A stretch of DNA of 64,000 bases, from the NCBI RefSeq assembly GCF_000613845.1, contig NZ_BAJT01000006.1, positions 62,001 to 126,000 of the forward strand, given 5' to 3'. This DNA is from Asaia astilbis JCM 15831. GTDB lineage: Bacteria > Pseudomonadota > Alphaproteobacteria > Acetobacterales > Acetobacteraceae. Numbering within the stretch: the first letter of the stretch is position 1; each line of letters opens with the position of its first letter. The notes beneath the pieces were generated by a model, which had not been told where the DNA came from, did no database searches, and was given only the letters and a program-made list of their open reading frames with translations. Positions 8,738 to 19,437 of the stretch are shown here, in pieces. Both the position numbers and the translations under genes were made by a program.

Positions 8738-8837
8738 TATGGGGTCTCGGCTCGACGTGGTTTTCTCAGGAGGCTGAGGCAGGAAACGCGCGGTCCGAAA
8801 ACCTCTGACGTAACCGTTAGAGATTTAAATGCGCCTC

Positions 8838-10643
8838 TCAGCGTGTCGTTTTGAAGCGGCTGACAAGCATGGCCAGGTCGCGGGTGTTGTTGCCCAGGCT
8901 CAGCACTGCGGACGTATTCTCTTCAACCATGGCGGCGTTCTGCTGGGTCGTGCGATCGAGTTCTCCGATGGCCGTATTGACCTGTGCAAGGCCGCTCGCC
9001 TGTTCTTCACAGCTGGATGCGATCTCGACGACTGTACCGTTGATCCCGCTGATCTGCCCGACGATACGCTGCAATGCCGCATCAACGTCTTTGGCGAGAT
9101 CGACACCGCTTGTGACTTCCGTCCGGGCCTTGGTCACGAGGTCCTTGACCTTGTTTGCTGCATTTGCCGAGCGCTGCGCCAGTGTCCGAACTTCAGAGGC
9201 GACCAGAGCAAACCCGCGTCCGGCGTCACCTGCACGCGCAGCTTCGATGCTTGCGTTAAGAGCCAGAAGGTTGGTCTGCAGAGCGATCTCATCGATGACG
9301 CCGATGATCTCACCGATTTCGGTCGAAGAAGATTCGATACGGGCCATGGCGTTCATCGTGTTTTCGACGATCACGCTCGAGCGGGCTGCTTCCTCACTGG
9401 CAAGCTGTGTTGCATGACGCATCTCCTTGGAGCCCTTCGCCGTGCCTTCAACTCTCTTGGTGATGAGTTCAAGGGCGCCAGCGGTTTCCTCGAGAGCTGC
9501 CGCCTGCTGCTCGGTACGACGTGATAGATCGTCAGAGGCAGAACCGACCTCCGAAGCGCTCGTATTGATACCGTCGGTCTTGTCAGACACTTCAGCCAGC
9601 GCTCTGCACAAAGCGCCGATTGCCGCGTTGAAGTCTGCGCGAAGTTGTTCGTATTCTTGTGAAAAAGACGTGGTGATCTGCGCGACGAGATTGCCGTCAG
9701 CCATGTGCCCGAGCCCGACGGCAAGAGCCTTGATGACGGCGTTTTGTCTCTCTGCGGCGGCGGCGTCCTCAGCTGCGCGCTTCTGGCGCTCTGCCTCAGC
9801 CGCTTCACGAGAAAGGCGAGCCTCTTTTTCAAGAAGGACTTTTTCAAGCCCTGCTTCCTTGAAGAACTGAACAGCGGCAGCGATCTTTCCAACTTCATCG
9901 CGGCGGTTCCGTGCTGGAACTTCGACGGAGAGGTCGCCACTTGCGAGGCGCTGCATCACGTTCGTCATGCTTCCCAATGGGCCGCCGATCGAACGTGCAA
10001 TGAACCAGCCAACTGCGATAGCGATGATGGAGCTGACGAAAGCTGAGGTCAGCACGACAGCATCAATCTGTCGTGCCGTCTTAATGGCCGTCACTGTCCA
10101 TGAGTCTGCCCACACGGTGAGCTTTTCGCTCAGTGCTTTGAAGGCGGCTCTTTGTTCGCGAATGAGATGATCCGCCTCGGGAGAGGCGACCAAAGCCATG
10201 GCTTCAGCCTGTTTGGTCGGATCGGCACTAAGGCGATATTCAGGCGTTACGGCTTCATCGACGTAACGTTTGACCGCGGCAGTATGAGCATCGACCAATG
10301 GGAGAAAATCAGGCTTGTCCTTGCGGATGATTTCTCTGAGTTGCTGGGTTCTCTCCGCCAGAAGCGCTTCCGCATCCTGCACAGCTTTCCCGTCAACGGA
10401 TCGGCGGGTGATAATGTATTTACGCACCATTCCTTGCGATCTCGCCAAGGCGAACGAAACCTGATCAAGGAGGTCAATTGCCTTGTCTGAAGTATTGTTC
10501 AAGCGTGTCACTTCAGTCAAACGCTGCGACTTTTGAAATATAATTCCGGAACTGATCGCAAAAATAATGAGAATGCTGCCGAAACCAAAGGCCATTTTGC
10601 GATAGACGGTTAAATTGGCAAACCACGTCATAAAGACCACCAT
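8838..10643 (-). CDS. methyl-accepting chemotaxis protein
   Basis: Inner-membrane chemoreceptor that controls CheA. TM1 at about 18-37, a periplasmic helical-bundle sensor at 38-190, TM2 at about 196-216, then HAMP and a long cytoplasmic signalling hairpin. The hairpin tip is present (IDEIALQTNLLALNASIEAA). Intact at 601 residues. The start at 10643 is the longest; an ATG at 10631 (MTWFANLTV) is preceded by a better GGTGG and may be the real one. A perfect CtrA-type site lies about 90 bp upstream (10730-10745), linking it to motility control. The ligand cannot be told. Confidence 0.93.
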   Translation of the reverse strand: MVVFMTWFANLTVYRKMAFGFGSILIIFAISSGIIFQKSQRLTEVTRLNNTSDKAIDLLDQVSFALARSQGMVRKYIITRRSVDGKAVQDAEALLAERTQQLREIIRKDKPDFLPLVDAHTAAVKRYVDEAVTPEYRLSADPTKQAEAMALVASPEADHLIREQRAAFKALSEKLTVWADSWTVTAIKTARQIDAVVLTSAFVSSIIAIAVGWFIARSIGGPLGSMTNVMQRLASGDLSVEVPARNRRDEVGKIAAAVQFFKEAGLEKVLLEKEARLSREAAEAERQKRAAEDAAAAERQNAVIKALAVGLGHMADGNLVAQITTSFSQEYEQLRADFNAAIGALCRALAEVSDKTDGINTSASEVGSASDDLSRRTEQQAAALEETAGALELITKRVEGTAKGSKEMRHATQLASEEAARSSVIVENTMNAMARIESSSTEIGEIIGVIDEIALQTNLLALNASIEAARAGDAGRGFALVASEVRTLAQRSANAANKVKDLVTKARTEVTSGVDLAKDVDAALQRIVGQISGINGTVVEIASSCEEQASGLAQVNTAIGELDRTTQQNAAMVEENTSAVLSLGNNTRDLAMLVSRFKTTR

Positions 10644-10729
10644 AATTTAAGGAAAATCAGAGAAGATCCCTGGTCTCGAAGCGTGCGCGAACAGACCTCG
10701 TGAACTTATTACAGATTGAAGAAAGTTGA

Positions 10730-10745
10730 TTAAAAGGAGATTAAC
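10730..10745 (+). promoter_or_regulatory. CtrA-type binding site upstream of chemoreceptor
   Basis: TTAA, seven bases, TTAAC: an exact match to the alphaproteobacterial CtrA consensus, in an AT-rich intergenic stretch about 90 bp before the chemoreceptor start. Confidence 0.5.
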
Positions 10746-10803
10746 CGCATCAAAAGGGAGCATAAAAAAAACGTTATTTACTTATAGATATATAACTTAT
10801 AGT

Positions 10804-11010
10804 TCATGGTTTATCGAAAGATAATACGAATGCGCCTGAACGTGCGGACTTGGGAACGAGTTCCACGACTGCTGTCAGAAGCATCATATATTTGGTTATA
10901 TTGGCAAGTACCCGTTCAATTTGGCGCCCGGAATTGCCGTATTCGACCTGCTCGGCTAGTGCTTGCGTGAGGCGGCTGAATAAGGCCATCCACGGGAGAG
11001 GCTTCAGCAT
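10804..11010 (-). CDS. possible small hypothetical protein
   Basis: A 68-codon frame divergent from the YffB-like gene. It contains a regular amphipathic stretch (LTQALAEQVEYGNSGRQIERVL) followed by a hydrophobic one (YMMLLTAVVELV). There is no clear ribosome binding site; an internal ATG (MALFSRLTQ) is an alternative start. No family recognised. It fills much of the 384-bp gap between its neighbours; the rest is AT-rich and holds the CtrA-type site. Confidence 0.4.
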   Translation of the reverse strand: MLKPLPWMALFSRLTQALAEQVEYGNSGRQIERVLANITKYMMLLTAVVELVPKSARSGAFVLSFDKP

Positions 11011-11027
11011 CAGGGGCGGCTGATTCG

Positions 11028-11387
11028 ATGAGAAGTGATACGGTTCTGTATGGAATTACGACCTGCGACACAGTGCGCAAGGCGAAGCGCTGGCTAGAGG
11101 AGCAGGATATTAGCTTTCGCTACCATGACCTTCGCAAGGATGGTTTGAGCGAGACTGATCTAGCCGCATGGATAGAGGCGGTCGGATGGGAGGCGCTGAT
11201 CAATCGATCAGGCACCACGTTTCGTAAATTGTCGGAGGCAGAGAAGGGCGTTACCTCAGTCGCAGAGGCGCGTCAGCTCATGCTTACATATCCGACAGTA
11301 ATCAAGCGGCCTGTCCTCGTTCGAGGCGCCTCAGTCACGTTGGGCTTTAAACCTGAGCTTTACGGCGCTTTGTTCACCGCAGGTTGA
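11028..11387 (+). CDS. Spx/ArsC/YffB-family thioredoxin-fold protein
   Basis: A 119-residue ArsC-like protein with a glutaredoxin-type N-terminus, GITTCDTVRKA, where the single C13 is the likely redox cysteine. The body matches the YffB branch (FRKLSEAEKG, TYPTVIKRPVLV). These are usually glutathione-dependent thiol reductases or orphan family members, not proven arsenate reductases; no ars genes are nearby. Confidence 0.85.
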   Translation: MRSDTVLYGITTCDTVRKAKRWLEEQDISFRYHDLRKDGLSETDLAAWIEAVGWEALINRSGTTFRKLSEAEKGVTSVAEARQLMLTYPTVIKRPVLVRGASVTLGFKPELYGALFTAG

Positions 11388-11405
11388 GCGCAACAGGGTG
11401 GAGAC

Positions 11406-11978
11406 TTACCCCTCCAGTTCGGTGTCCCAATAGAGATAGTCGCGCCAGCTCTCATGCAGGTAATTCGGTGGGAAACTGCGCCCGTTTTCCTGCAGGCGCC
11501 GTGTCGTTGGTTGAGCAGGCTTGAGGCGGGGGTGCATCCCGATCTCGGAGGGCATTTTCGATCCCTTGAGCAGATTGCACGGGCTGCAGGCTGTCACGAC
11601 GTTTTCCCAGGTCGTCCGACCGCCCTTGGCGCGGGGGATGACGTGGTCGAAAGTCAGTTCGTGCGTCGGAAGCCGATCATGGCAGTACTGGCACGCGAAA
11701 TTGTCACGCAGGAAGACATTGAAGCGTGTGAAAGCCGGGCGGCGTGCCGTCGGGATATATTCCTTGAGCGCGATGACGCTGGGAACTCGCATGACACAGC
11801 TTGGCGAATGCACCTGGATCTCGTCATATTCGCTTAAAACGGACACGCGATCGAGGAAGACCGCCTTGACGCTCTCCTGCCATGACCACAGCGAGAGAGG
11901 AAAGTAAGAAAGCGGACGAAAATCCGCATTCAATACAAGGGCGGGGTAATGCTGGGCGTGGGCAAGCATCGATCGCAT
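11406..11978 (-). CDS. HNH endonuclease family protein
   Basis: 190 residues. The HNH zinc-finger module spans about 92-136: C96 and C99 (CQYC), H112 in TFDHVIPRAKGG, then TWENVVTACSPCN with C131 and C134 and the following N135. The N-terminal 80 residues are conserved in a chromosomal alphaproteobacterial family whose biological role is unknown; it is not linked here to a methyltransferase or phage genes. Convergent with the YffB-like gene. Confidence 0.88.
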   Translation of the reverse strand: MRSMLAHAQHYPALVLNADFRPLSYFPLSLWSWQESVKAVFLDRVSVLSEYDEIQVHSPSCVMRVPSVIALKEYIPTARRPAFTRFNVFLRDNFACQYCHDRLPTHELTFDHVIPRAKGGRTTWENVVTACSPCNLLKGSKMPSEIGMHPRLKPAQPTTRRLQENGRSFPPNYLHESWRDYLYWDTELEG

Positions 11979-12107
11979 CCTCTTTTACAGGGCGGCACGA
12001 TCGTATTATCTTAAGCGCGACGGGAAACCAGCGCCTTTAGATACGCGCCGTCTGTCTTATTTAGCTGACTATTTCAGCTTTCCGTGAGCAGGGCAAGCGA
12101 AGGTTTG

Positions 12108-12962
12108 ATGACACGATTCTGTACGCGTTTTGCCCCAAGTCCGACCGGATTTCTGCATTTTGGCCATGTCGTTTCGGCGTGTCATGCGCGGGATCTTGCG
12201 GGAGATGCGGGTAAGTTCCTGATCCGCATCGAAGATATAGACCCGCAACGCTGTCTTCCCCGGTTCGAGACGGCATTACTGGAAGATCTCGACTGGCTCG
12301 GTGTGAAGAGTGATGCACCGATAGTGAGGCAATCAGCAGAATTACCGTTTTATCACTCTATCCTCGATCGGTTGCGTAACGAAAATCTCGTCTATCCCTG
12401 TACGTGCTCGCGGACACAGGTTCAGGCCCATGCGAAAGGAACCGCTCCGGATGGCAGTGCTGTCTATGGCGGTTCATGCAGGGGGAAGTCGTTTGAGCCT
12501 GACCGCCCTCATGTCTGGCGTCTGGATATGGCTGAGGCGCTCAAACGGCTTGGTGGAGGCCCTTCATGGCGCGAATTCTCCGGCAGGACCATCGTTAACC
12601 GTGCGGCAGAATTCGGTGATGTGGTTCTGGGCAGACGCGATAATGGGGTTTCCTACCATCTATGCGTCACCTGCGATGACGCCAGGCAAGGTGTGACCCA
12701 TGTCACGCGTGGAGCGGACCTGTTCGAAGCGACGTCGGTCCACCGGGTGCTGCAGGAATTACTTGGCTTTCCCCAGCCTCTTTATTCACACCACGCGCTC
12801 GCTCTGGATGCGTCAGGCCAGAAGCTGTCGAAACGGGACGGAGCAGAGAGCCTGCGTGCACTCCGGGAAAACGGCCATACCGCAGCCGGGCTGATGGCCC
12901 GGGCGCGGGAGGTCCTTCAATCCAGGATGATTATCCCGGCGGATAGGTGTGCGGATAGGTAA
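12108..12962 (+). CDS. gluQ: glutamyl-Q tRNA(Asp) synthetase
   Basis: Attaches glutamate to queuosine at position 34 of tRNA-Asp. It resembles the catalytic half of GluRS: HIGH-type motif in FAPSPTGFLHFGHVVSA, KMSKS-type KLSKRD near the C-terminus, and no anticodon-binding domain (284 residues). A cysteine pair (YPCTCSRTQ) and a later GGSC fit the zinc site of the family. The start at 12108 has GAAGG six bases upstream; a start 24 bases earlier is less good. Its 3' end overlaps the convergent lptM by 32 bp. Confidence 0.92.
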   Translation: MTRFCTRFAPSPTGFLHFGHVVSACHARDLAGDAGKFLIRIEDIDPQRCLPRFETALLEDLDWLGVKSDAPIVRQSAELPFYHSILDRLRNENLVYPCTCSRTQVQAHAKGTAPDGSAVYGGSCRGKSFEPDRPHVWRLDMAEALKRLGGGPSWREFSGRTIVNRAAEFGDVVLGRRDNGVSYHLCVTCDDARQGVTHVTRGADLFEATSVHRVLQELLGFPQPLYSHHALALDASGQKLSKRDGAESLRALRENGHTAAGLMARAREVLQSRMIIPADRCADR

Positions 12963-13064
12963 TTTTGCTTGCCGGGCCGGGCGCATGTGGCGCGCCTTTC
13001 TTGCCGCAGGCGGTCAGCATGACCGAGGCGAGCAAGGTTAGACAAAGCAGGCGTGCTGAGAGAT

Positions 13065-13068
<4 letters not shown>
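12931..13068 (-). CDS. lptM: LptM (YifL)-type small lipoprotein
   Basis: 45 residues. Signal peptide with lipobox LTAC (C21), then CGKKGAP, the signature of the YifL/LptM family that assists LptD folding in the outer membrane. The tail is proline-rich ([10 protein letters not shown]). Its ATG overlaps the argH stop (ATGA), giving the argH-lptM order usual in alphaproteobacteria. Confidence 0.85.
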
Positions 13069-14488
<1,420 letters not shown>

Positions 14489-14549
14489 GGCGTAAGGATT
14501 ATGGTCAAGAAAGACCTAACCTAATCAGTCAGCATGGTGCGTGCAATTC

Positions 14550-15314
14550 ATGAGCGGTTCTCTGTCTCTTCTTGGCCCGGATGATCCGGTGCCATTTCGT
14601 GTCACGCAAGCGACAGCGGAGGGGCCGTTCGTCCTTGTCAGCGATCATGCCGGGCGCGCGGTCCCCCGGACTCTCGATCGTCTCGGTGTTGGGGAGGGTG
14701 ACTGGGAGAGACATATTGCCTGGGATATCGGCATCCACGGTGTCGGTATCGCGCTCTCGCGGTTGCTCGGCGCCGAGCTGATCGAGCAGGTCTATTCGCG
14801 CCTTGTGATCGACTGCAACCGCGCACCCGGCCATCCGACATCGATCCCCGATCTCTCAGACGGTACCGAAATTCCGGGAAATGCCGGGCTTTCAGAGGCC
14901 GGTCGTGCGCAGCGGGAGCGCGAGATCCTGCATCCCTATCACGACCGGATTGCTGAATCGCTGCGCCAGAGAACGCGCCCGACCGCGTTGATCGCCCTGC
15001 ACAGTTTCACGCCGGAGATGAAGGGGGTGAAGCGGCCCTGGCAGGTCGGTATCCTCTATCATCGAGACAAGCGCTCGGCAGGCATCATGCTCGATCTGCT
15101 TCGGCAGGAGGGGGACCTTTGTGTCGGTGATAATGAACCCTATGTCCTGACAGCGACATCGGATTATACCGTTCCCCATCATGCAGAGGGGGCAGATCTG
15201 CCCTATCTGGAGATTGAGATCCGTCAGGATCTGATAGCAGACGAGGCAGGGCAGATATCTTGGGCACAGAGACTGGCGCGGCTATTGCCGCTCTACTGGA
15301 ACGCCATCTCGTAG
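14550..15314 (+). CDS. N-formylglutamate amidohydrolase family protein
   Basis: Zinc hydrolase of the HutG-like type, with FVLVSDHAG near the N-terminus, YSRLVIDCNRAPGHP, LIALHSFTPEM and LEIEIRQDLI. The family removes formyl groups from formylglutamate; many members, especially those outside hut operons as here, have an unproven substrate. 254 residues from the ATG at 14550; a GTG nine bases earlier (14541) is possible. Divergent from argH, directly before aroE. Confidence 0.85.
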   Translation: MSGSLSLLGPDDPVPFRVTQATAEGPFVLVSDHAGRAVPRTLDRLGVGEGDWERHIAWDIGIHGVGIALSRLLGAELIEQVYSRLVIDCNRAPGHPTSIPDLSDGTEIPGNAGLSEAGRAQREREILHPYHDRIAESLRQRTRPTALIALHSFTPEMKGVKRPWQVGILYHRDKRSAGIMLDLLRQEGDLCVGDNEPYVLTATSDYTVPHHAEGADLPYLEIEIRQDLIADEAGQISWAQRLARLLPLYWNAIS

Positions 15315-15370
15315 GCGCGTTGAGCCTTGAGGAGGCGAGGGAGGTTCTTGCGGCCTTGTTCCCCGCGGGC

Positions 15371-16192
15371 ATGCCCAAACTTGCTGCTGTCACAGGCTGG
15401 CCGCTGACCTATACGCGCTCGCCTATCCTGCACAGCTATTGGTGTGAGCGCTACCGCATCAAGGGGCTGTATCTGCGTCTCCCGCTTGCCCCGGAGAATT
15501 TCGAGCGCGGAGTTCGTGCGCTTCAGGCGCTTGGTTTTGCCGGGCTCAATGTCACGATCCCGCATAAGGAGACCGCCTTTGCGCTGGTCGATCAGCGTGG
15601 TCTGTCTGCTCAACGTGCGGGCTCGGTCAATACGCTGATTTTCGAGGCTGACGGGCAGATACGGGGCGAATGCACCGATGGCGTGGGCTATGTCGATTCC
15701 CTGCGAGAGGCCGGGGTCGAGCTGCCGCGCAAGACGCTCGTGCTAGGGGCAGGTGGCGCTTCACGGGCAGTCTGTGCGTCCCTGCTTGATGCCGGGTGCA
15801 GCCTCACGCTTGCCAACCGCACCCGAACTCGGGCGGACAACCTGATTGCGGCGCTGGGTGGTGGCGCAGTCACGGACTGGCAAAGCTGGTCAGAGCGCCT
15901 CGGTGAGTTCGATCTTCTGGTCAACACCACCTCGCTCGGCATGGCGGGGCAGGACGGGTACGACTGGGTCGGCAGCCTGACCCATGCCGATCCGGAGCTC
16001 GTGGTCTCGGACATCGTCTATATGCCGCTGGAAACCCCACTTCTCGCCGCTGCGCGCGCGCATGGGCTTATCGGCGTCGACGGGCTCGGAATGCTGATCC
16101 ATCAGGCTCGTCCCGGATTCAAGGCATGGTTCGGCACCTATCCCGATGCCGATCCCGTTTTGCGCGCCCGTGTGGTTGAGACGCTCGACTGA
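15371..16192 (+). CDS. aroE: shikimate dehydrogenase
   Basis: NADPH-dependent reduction of 3-dehydroshikimate. Shikimate site in SPILHSYW, catalytic lysine in NVTIPHKE, dinucleotide-binding GAGGASRAV, then NTTSLGM and GLGMLIHQA. The ATG at 15371 gives 273 residues, the usual size. The frame is open further upstream (TTG at 15260, overlapping the previous gene), but that extension has no family counterpart. The stop is one base from the coaE start. Confidence 0.93.
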   Translation: MPKLAAVTGWPLTYTRSPILHSYWCERYRIKGLYLRLPLAPENFERGVRALQALGFAGLNVTIPHKETAFALVDQRGLSAQRAGSVNTLIFEADGQIRGECTDGVGYVDSLREAGVELPRKTLVLGAGGASRAVCASLLDAGCSLTLANRTRTRADNLIAALGGGAVTDWQSWSERLGEFDLLVNTTSLGMAGQDGYDWVGSLTHADPELVVSDIVYMPLETPLLAAARAHGLIGVDGLGMLIHQARPGFKAWFGTYPDADPVLRARVVETLD

Positions 16193-16193
16193 G

Positions 16194-16787
16194 ATGATCG
16201 TCTTGGGGCTGACAGGCGGCATGGGGGCTGGGAAGACGACCGTTGCGCGGTTCCTGCGTCGGGCGGGGTGGCCGGTTTTCGATGCTGATGCCGCCGTCCA
16301 CGCTCTGCAGGCCAGAGGGGGCAAGGCCGTTACGGCAATCGCCCGCCGATGGCCTGCCGTGGTTCGCGATCATGCTGTTGACCGAAATGCGCTGCGCCAT
16401 GCCGTGATAGGGCATAAGGAAGAAATCGCAGCGCTTGAGGCCATTATTCATCCTCTCGTTCGTGCGGAACGTCGTCTTTTTCTGCGACGCATGGCACGGC
16501 GTGGGATCAGGATCTGCGTGCTCGATATACCGCTCCTGTTCGAAACCGGGGCAGACCGTGATTGTGACGTCGTGATCGCGGTGACGGCGCCTCTCGCGGT
16601 GCGTCTGAGGCGCGTCATGAGGCGGCGGTCCCTGAGCGAGACGCAGGCGCGCCATCTTCTTGCCCGCCAGATGAACGAGCGCGAGCGGAACAAACGCGCC
16701 GATCATGTGTTGCGCAATGGGCTGTCACGCGGCCATACCGCCCAGCAAGTGAAACGCCTGATGGCCAGTCTGGAGAGCGCCCGATGA
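16194..16787 (+). CDS. coaE: dephospho-CoA kinase
   Basis: Last step of coenzyme A synthesis. P-loop GLTGGMGAGKTT at the N-terminus, DADAAVH in the substrate site, and the LID region around RLRRVMRRRSLSETQA. 197 residues, normal for the family. The start at 16194 follows the aroE stop by one base. The end overlaps dnaQ by ATGA, so aroE-coaE-dnaQ are translationally coupled. Confidence 0.94.
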   Translation: MIVLGLTGGMGAGKTTVARFLRRAGWPVFDADAAVHALQARGGKAVTAIARRWPAVVRDHAVDRNALRHAVIGHKEEIAALEAIIHPLVRAERRLFLRRMARRGIRICVLDIPLLFETGADRDCDVVIAVTAPLAVRLRRVMRRRSLSETQARHLLARQMNERERNKRADHVLRNGLSRGHTAQQVKRLMASLESAR

Positions 16788-17460
16788 AACGGTCGATCCT
16801 ATTCGATACGGAAACGACAGGGCTCGACCCGGCAACGGGCGATCGGGTGATCGAGATCGCGGCCCTCGAGTTGATCGACGATCTGCGACGGGCGAGAGTT
16901 TTCATGTGTTGATCAATCCCGAGCGGGATGTCCCGCCTGAGGCGAGCAGGGTGCACGGTTTCACGCTCGACGATCTGCTCGACAAGCCGAAATTTGCCGA
17001 GATTGCCGATGGGTTTCTCGCTTTCATCGGCGAGGATGAAATGATCGCCCATAACGCGCCCTTCGATTTCGGCTTTATCAATGCCGAGCTCAAAGCCTGC
17101 GGCAAGCCACCGCTCGATCGCAAGCGGATGGTCGACACGCTGGAGATGGCCAAAAAGCGCTACCCCGGTCTGCCGAACTCTCTCGATGCACTCTGCCGTC
17201 GCCATGATATCGATCTCTCAGCCCGCACGACCCATAATGCGTTGCTCGACTGCAAGCTGCTCTCCGAGGTGTATCTCGAATTGATGGGCGGGCGTCAGCG
17301 CGGTCTCGGGCTTGCCGTATCCGGGAGCGGGGGCGGGGTTGCGACCTACCGAGGCAATCCGCACCGCACGCCGCGTCCCATGGCCGCGCCAGATGAGGAG
17401 ACGCTTGCCGCGCATGAAAAATTCGTGGCCAGCCTCAAGGAGCCGATCTGGCTGCAATGA
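16784..17460 (+). CDS. dnaQ: DNA polymerase III epsilon subunit (3'-5' proofreading exonuclease), frame broken
   Basis: DEDDh exonuclease that proofreads for the replicative polymerase. Exo I DTETTGLD (D8, E10), Exo II HNAPFDFGFIN, Exo III HNALLDCKLL with the catalytic histidine. The frame breaks at about 16886. One added C (CTGC to CTGCC) gives LIDDLPTGESFHVLINPE and a protein of about 225 residues. The start overlaps coaE and the end overlaps the GT9 gene by ATGA. As a replication gene it is unlikely to be truly broken. Confidence 0.93.
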
Positions 17461-18356
17461 AACGCATTTTGTTCATCACGGCCAATCGTCTGGGCGATGC
17501 CGTCATTTCCTCCGGCGCGCTGGCTGAACTCAGGCGCCGCTATCCCGATGCGCGCTTTACAATCGCCTGTGGGCCGGTTGCGGCCTCTTATTTCGAGGCA
17601 TGTCCCGGTGTCGAGCGCGTCATCGTCGTCAGCAAGAGACGCTTCGATCTGCATTGGGCGGCGCTCTGGTGGGCGTGCGTGGGTCAGTGGTGGAGCCTTG
17701 TCGTCGATCTGCGTGGGTCAGGTGTCTCTCTCTTCCTGCCAAGTTTTCGTAAGCGTATTCTGCGTGGTGGACGACGACCGGGCGCGCGTATCGGCCATCT
17801 TTCAGCGCTGTTTCGTGACAAGCCGGTTTTGACTCCGCAGGCCTGGGCGCGTCCCGATCAGGAACGCCTTGCCGGTGCGATCCTCCCCGAGACAGGGCGT
17901 TATTGTGCCTTGGCCCCCACAGCGAATTGGGACGGAAAGATCTGGCCTGCTGAAAACTTCATCGCGCTCGGTCGGGAGATGAGCGCGCGCGGTCTCGTGC
18001 CGGTCCTGTTCTACGGTCCCGGTGATGACGAACGCGCACGGGCACAACCCGTGCTGGACGGGTTGGAAGGCGCGATCGATCTTGGAGGTCAGGCAAAGCT
18101 TGGATTAGTGACGGCGTTGCTGCGTCGGTGCGCGCTGTTTGTCGGCAATGATTCGGGTCTGATGCATCTGGCTGCTGCGGCGGGCATCCCCACACTTGGC
18201 CTTTTCGGACCAAGTCGCGCCTCTGAATATGCGCCCTCTGGGCCGAAAGCCCGCTTTGTCGCGGCTCCCGGACCAGAGGGGGAGGCACCGATTGCGGGCC
18301 TCACCACCGAGCGCGTCGTGCAGGAAGCTTGTGCGATTTTGGCGGATGAAGGATAG
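17457..18356 (+). CDS. glycosyltransferase family 9 (heptosyltransferase-like)
   Basis: GT-B glycosyltransferase similar to LPS heptosyltransferases: N-terminal ILFITANRLGDAVISSGAL, and C-terminal VGNDSGLMHLAAAAGIPTLGLFGPS, the ADP-heptose-binding signature of GT9. 299 residues. It probably adds a heptose or related sugar to the lipopolysaccharide core in the cytoplasm. It overlaps dnaQ by four bases and is followed by GT4 and asnB genes. Which sugar and acceptor it uses is unknown. Confidence 0.9.
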   Translation: MKRILFITANRLGDAVISSGALAELRRRYPDARFTIACGPVAASYFEACPGVERVIVVSKRRFDLHWAALWWACVGQWWSLVVDLRGSGVSLFLPSFRKRILRGGRRPGARIGHLSALFRDKPVLTPQAWARPDQERLAGAILPETGRYCALAPTANWDGKIWPAENFIALGREMSARGLVPVLFYGPGDDERARAQPVLDGLEGAIDLGGQAKLGLVTALLRRCALFVGNDSGLMHLAAAAGIPTLGLFGPSRASEYAPSGPKARFVAAPGPEGEAPIAGLTTERVVQEACAILADEG

Positions 18357-18363
18357 AGCAGCC

Positions 18364-19433
18364 ATGAGTCAGGCGCGCCATCATCCCATTTCAGCCTTGC
18401 GCATCGCCCACGTGATGGCAGGGGCTCCAAGCGGGGGCGCCGAACTCTTTTACGAGCGTCTCTGCATAGCCCAGCACGACGCAGAGCATGAGGTTCGCGC
18501 CTTGCTGCGCCGTGACCCGGCCCGTGAAGCACGTCTCAAGGCCAGGGGCGTGACAACCGAAGCGCTGCGCTTTGGCGGACGACTGGATTTGTGGACCACA
18601 CCCAGGCTGCGGCAGAGCCTCACCCGCTTCGACCCGCAGGTTGTGATTGCCTGGATGAGCCGTGCCGCCCGCATGATGCCGAAAGGCCCCTGGCCCATCG
18701 CCGGCCGCCTTGGCGGATACTACGACCTGTCGAATTATCGGCGATGCTCCGATCTGATCGGCAATACGAGAGGGCTGGCGCGCTGGATGATTGCGCAGGG
18801 CTGGCCTGCCGAGAAAGTCCATTACCTTCCCAACTTCGCCACCGATCTGGCGGATGTTGCGCCGGAACGTCCCGGCTGTGTGGCCGAGGGGCAGAAATTC
18901 ATTCTGGCTCTGGGGCGGCTCCACCAGAACAAGGCCTTCGACGTCCTGATCCGCGCGATGAAGCATTGCCGGGCGTGCATCTGGTGATTGCCGGAGAGGG
19001 TCCTGAGCGCGAGGCGCTGACTGCTTTGGCCGTGGGTGAGGGCGTGGCAGATCGCGTGCATATGCCGGGCTGGGTGCAGGATAGCGGTGCGTGGCTCAAG
19101 GCCTGCGATCTTCTGGTTTGCCCCTCCCGGATCGAGCCTTTGGGTAATGTGGTGATCGAAGCCCTTTCAGCGGGTCGCCCCGTTGTTGCAAGCGCCATTC
19201 AGGGACCTGAAGAGGTGCTATCCGGCACGCAGGACGGTATTCTGGCCCCGGTGGAAGACCCGGTAGCTCTCGCCGAAGCGATCGCGACTGTGCTGGAGAC
19301 GCCTGAGCTGGCCGACCGGCTGAGTGCGAATGGTCGGGCGCGGTTCGAGCGTGAGTTTTCTGCTCCGACCGTTCTGGCACGCTGGGATGTGTTTCTGCAT
19401 GAGATGGCCTCTCGCCGCTGCGGGAGCGTCTAA
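18364..19433 (+). CDS. glycosyltransferase family 4, frame broken
   Basis: GT-B retaining glycosyltransferase. N-terminal IAHVMAGAPSGGAELF; C-terminal donor site FILALGRLHQNKAFDVLI and CPSRIEPLGNVVIEALSAGRPVV with the family's E-x7-E pattern. The frame breaks at 18964 (AAGC followed by ATTGCC); one added base gives LPGVHLVIAGEGPE. About 357 residues after repair. Start 18364 has a GAAGGA site. It sits between GT9 and an asnB-type amidotransferase, so a role in LPS or exopolysaccharide synthesis is likely. Confidence 0.9.
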
Positions 19434-19437
19434 GCCG

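Noticed and set aside
8829-9524. 231-codon frame antisense to the chemoreceptor
   Set aside because: Fully covered by the conserved signalling domain on the other strand.
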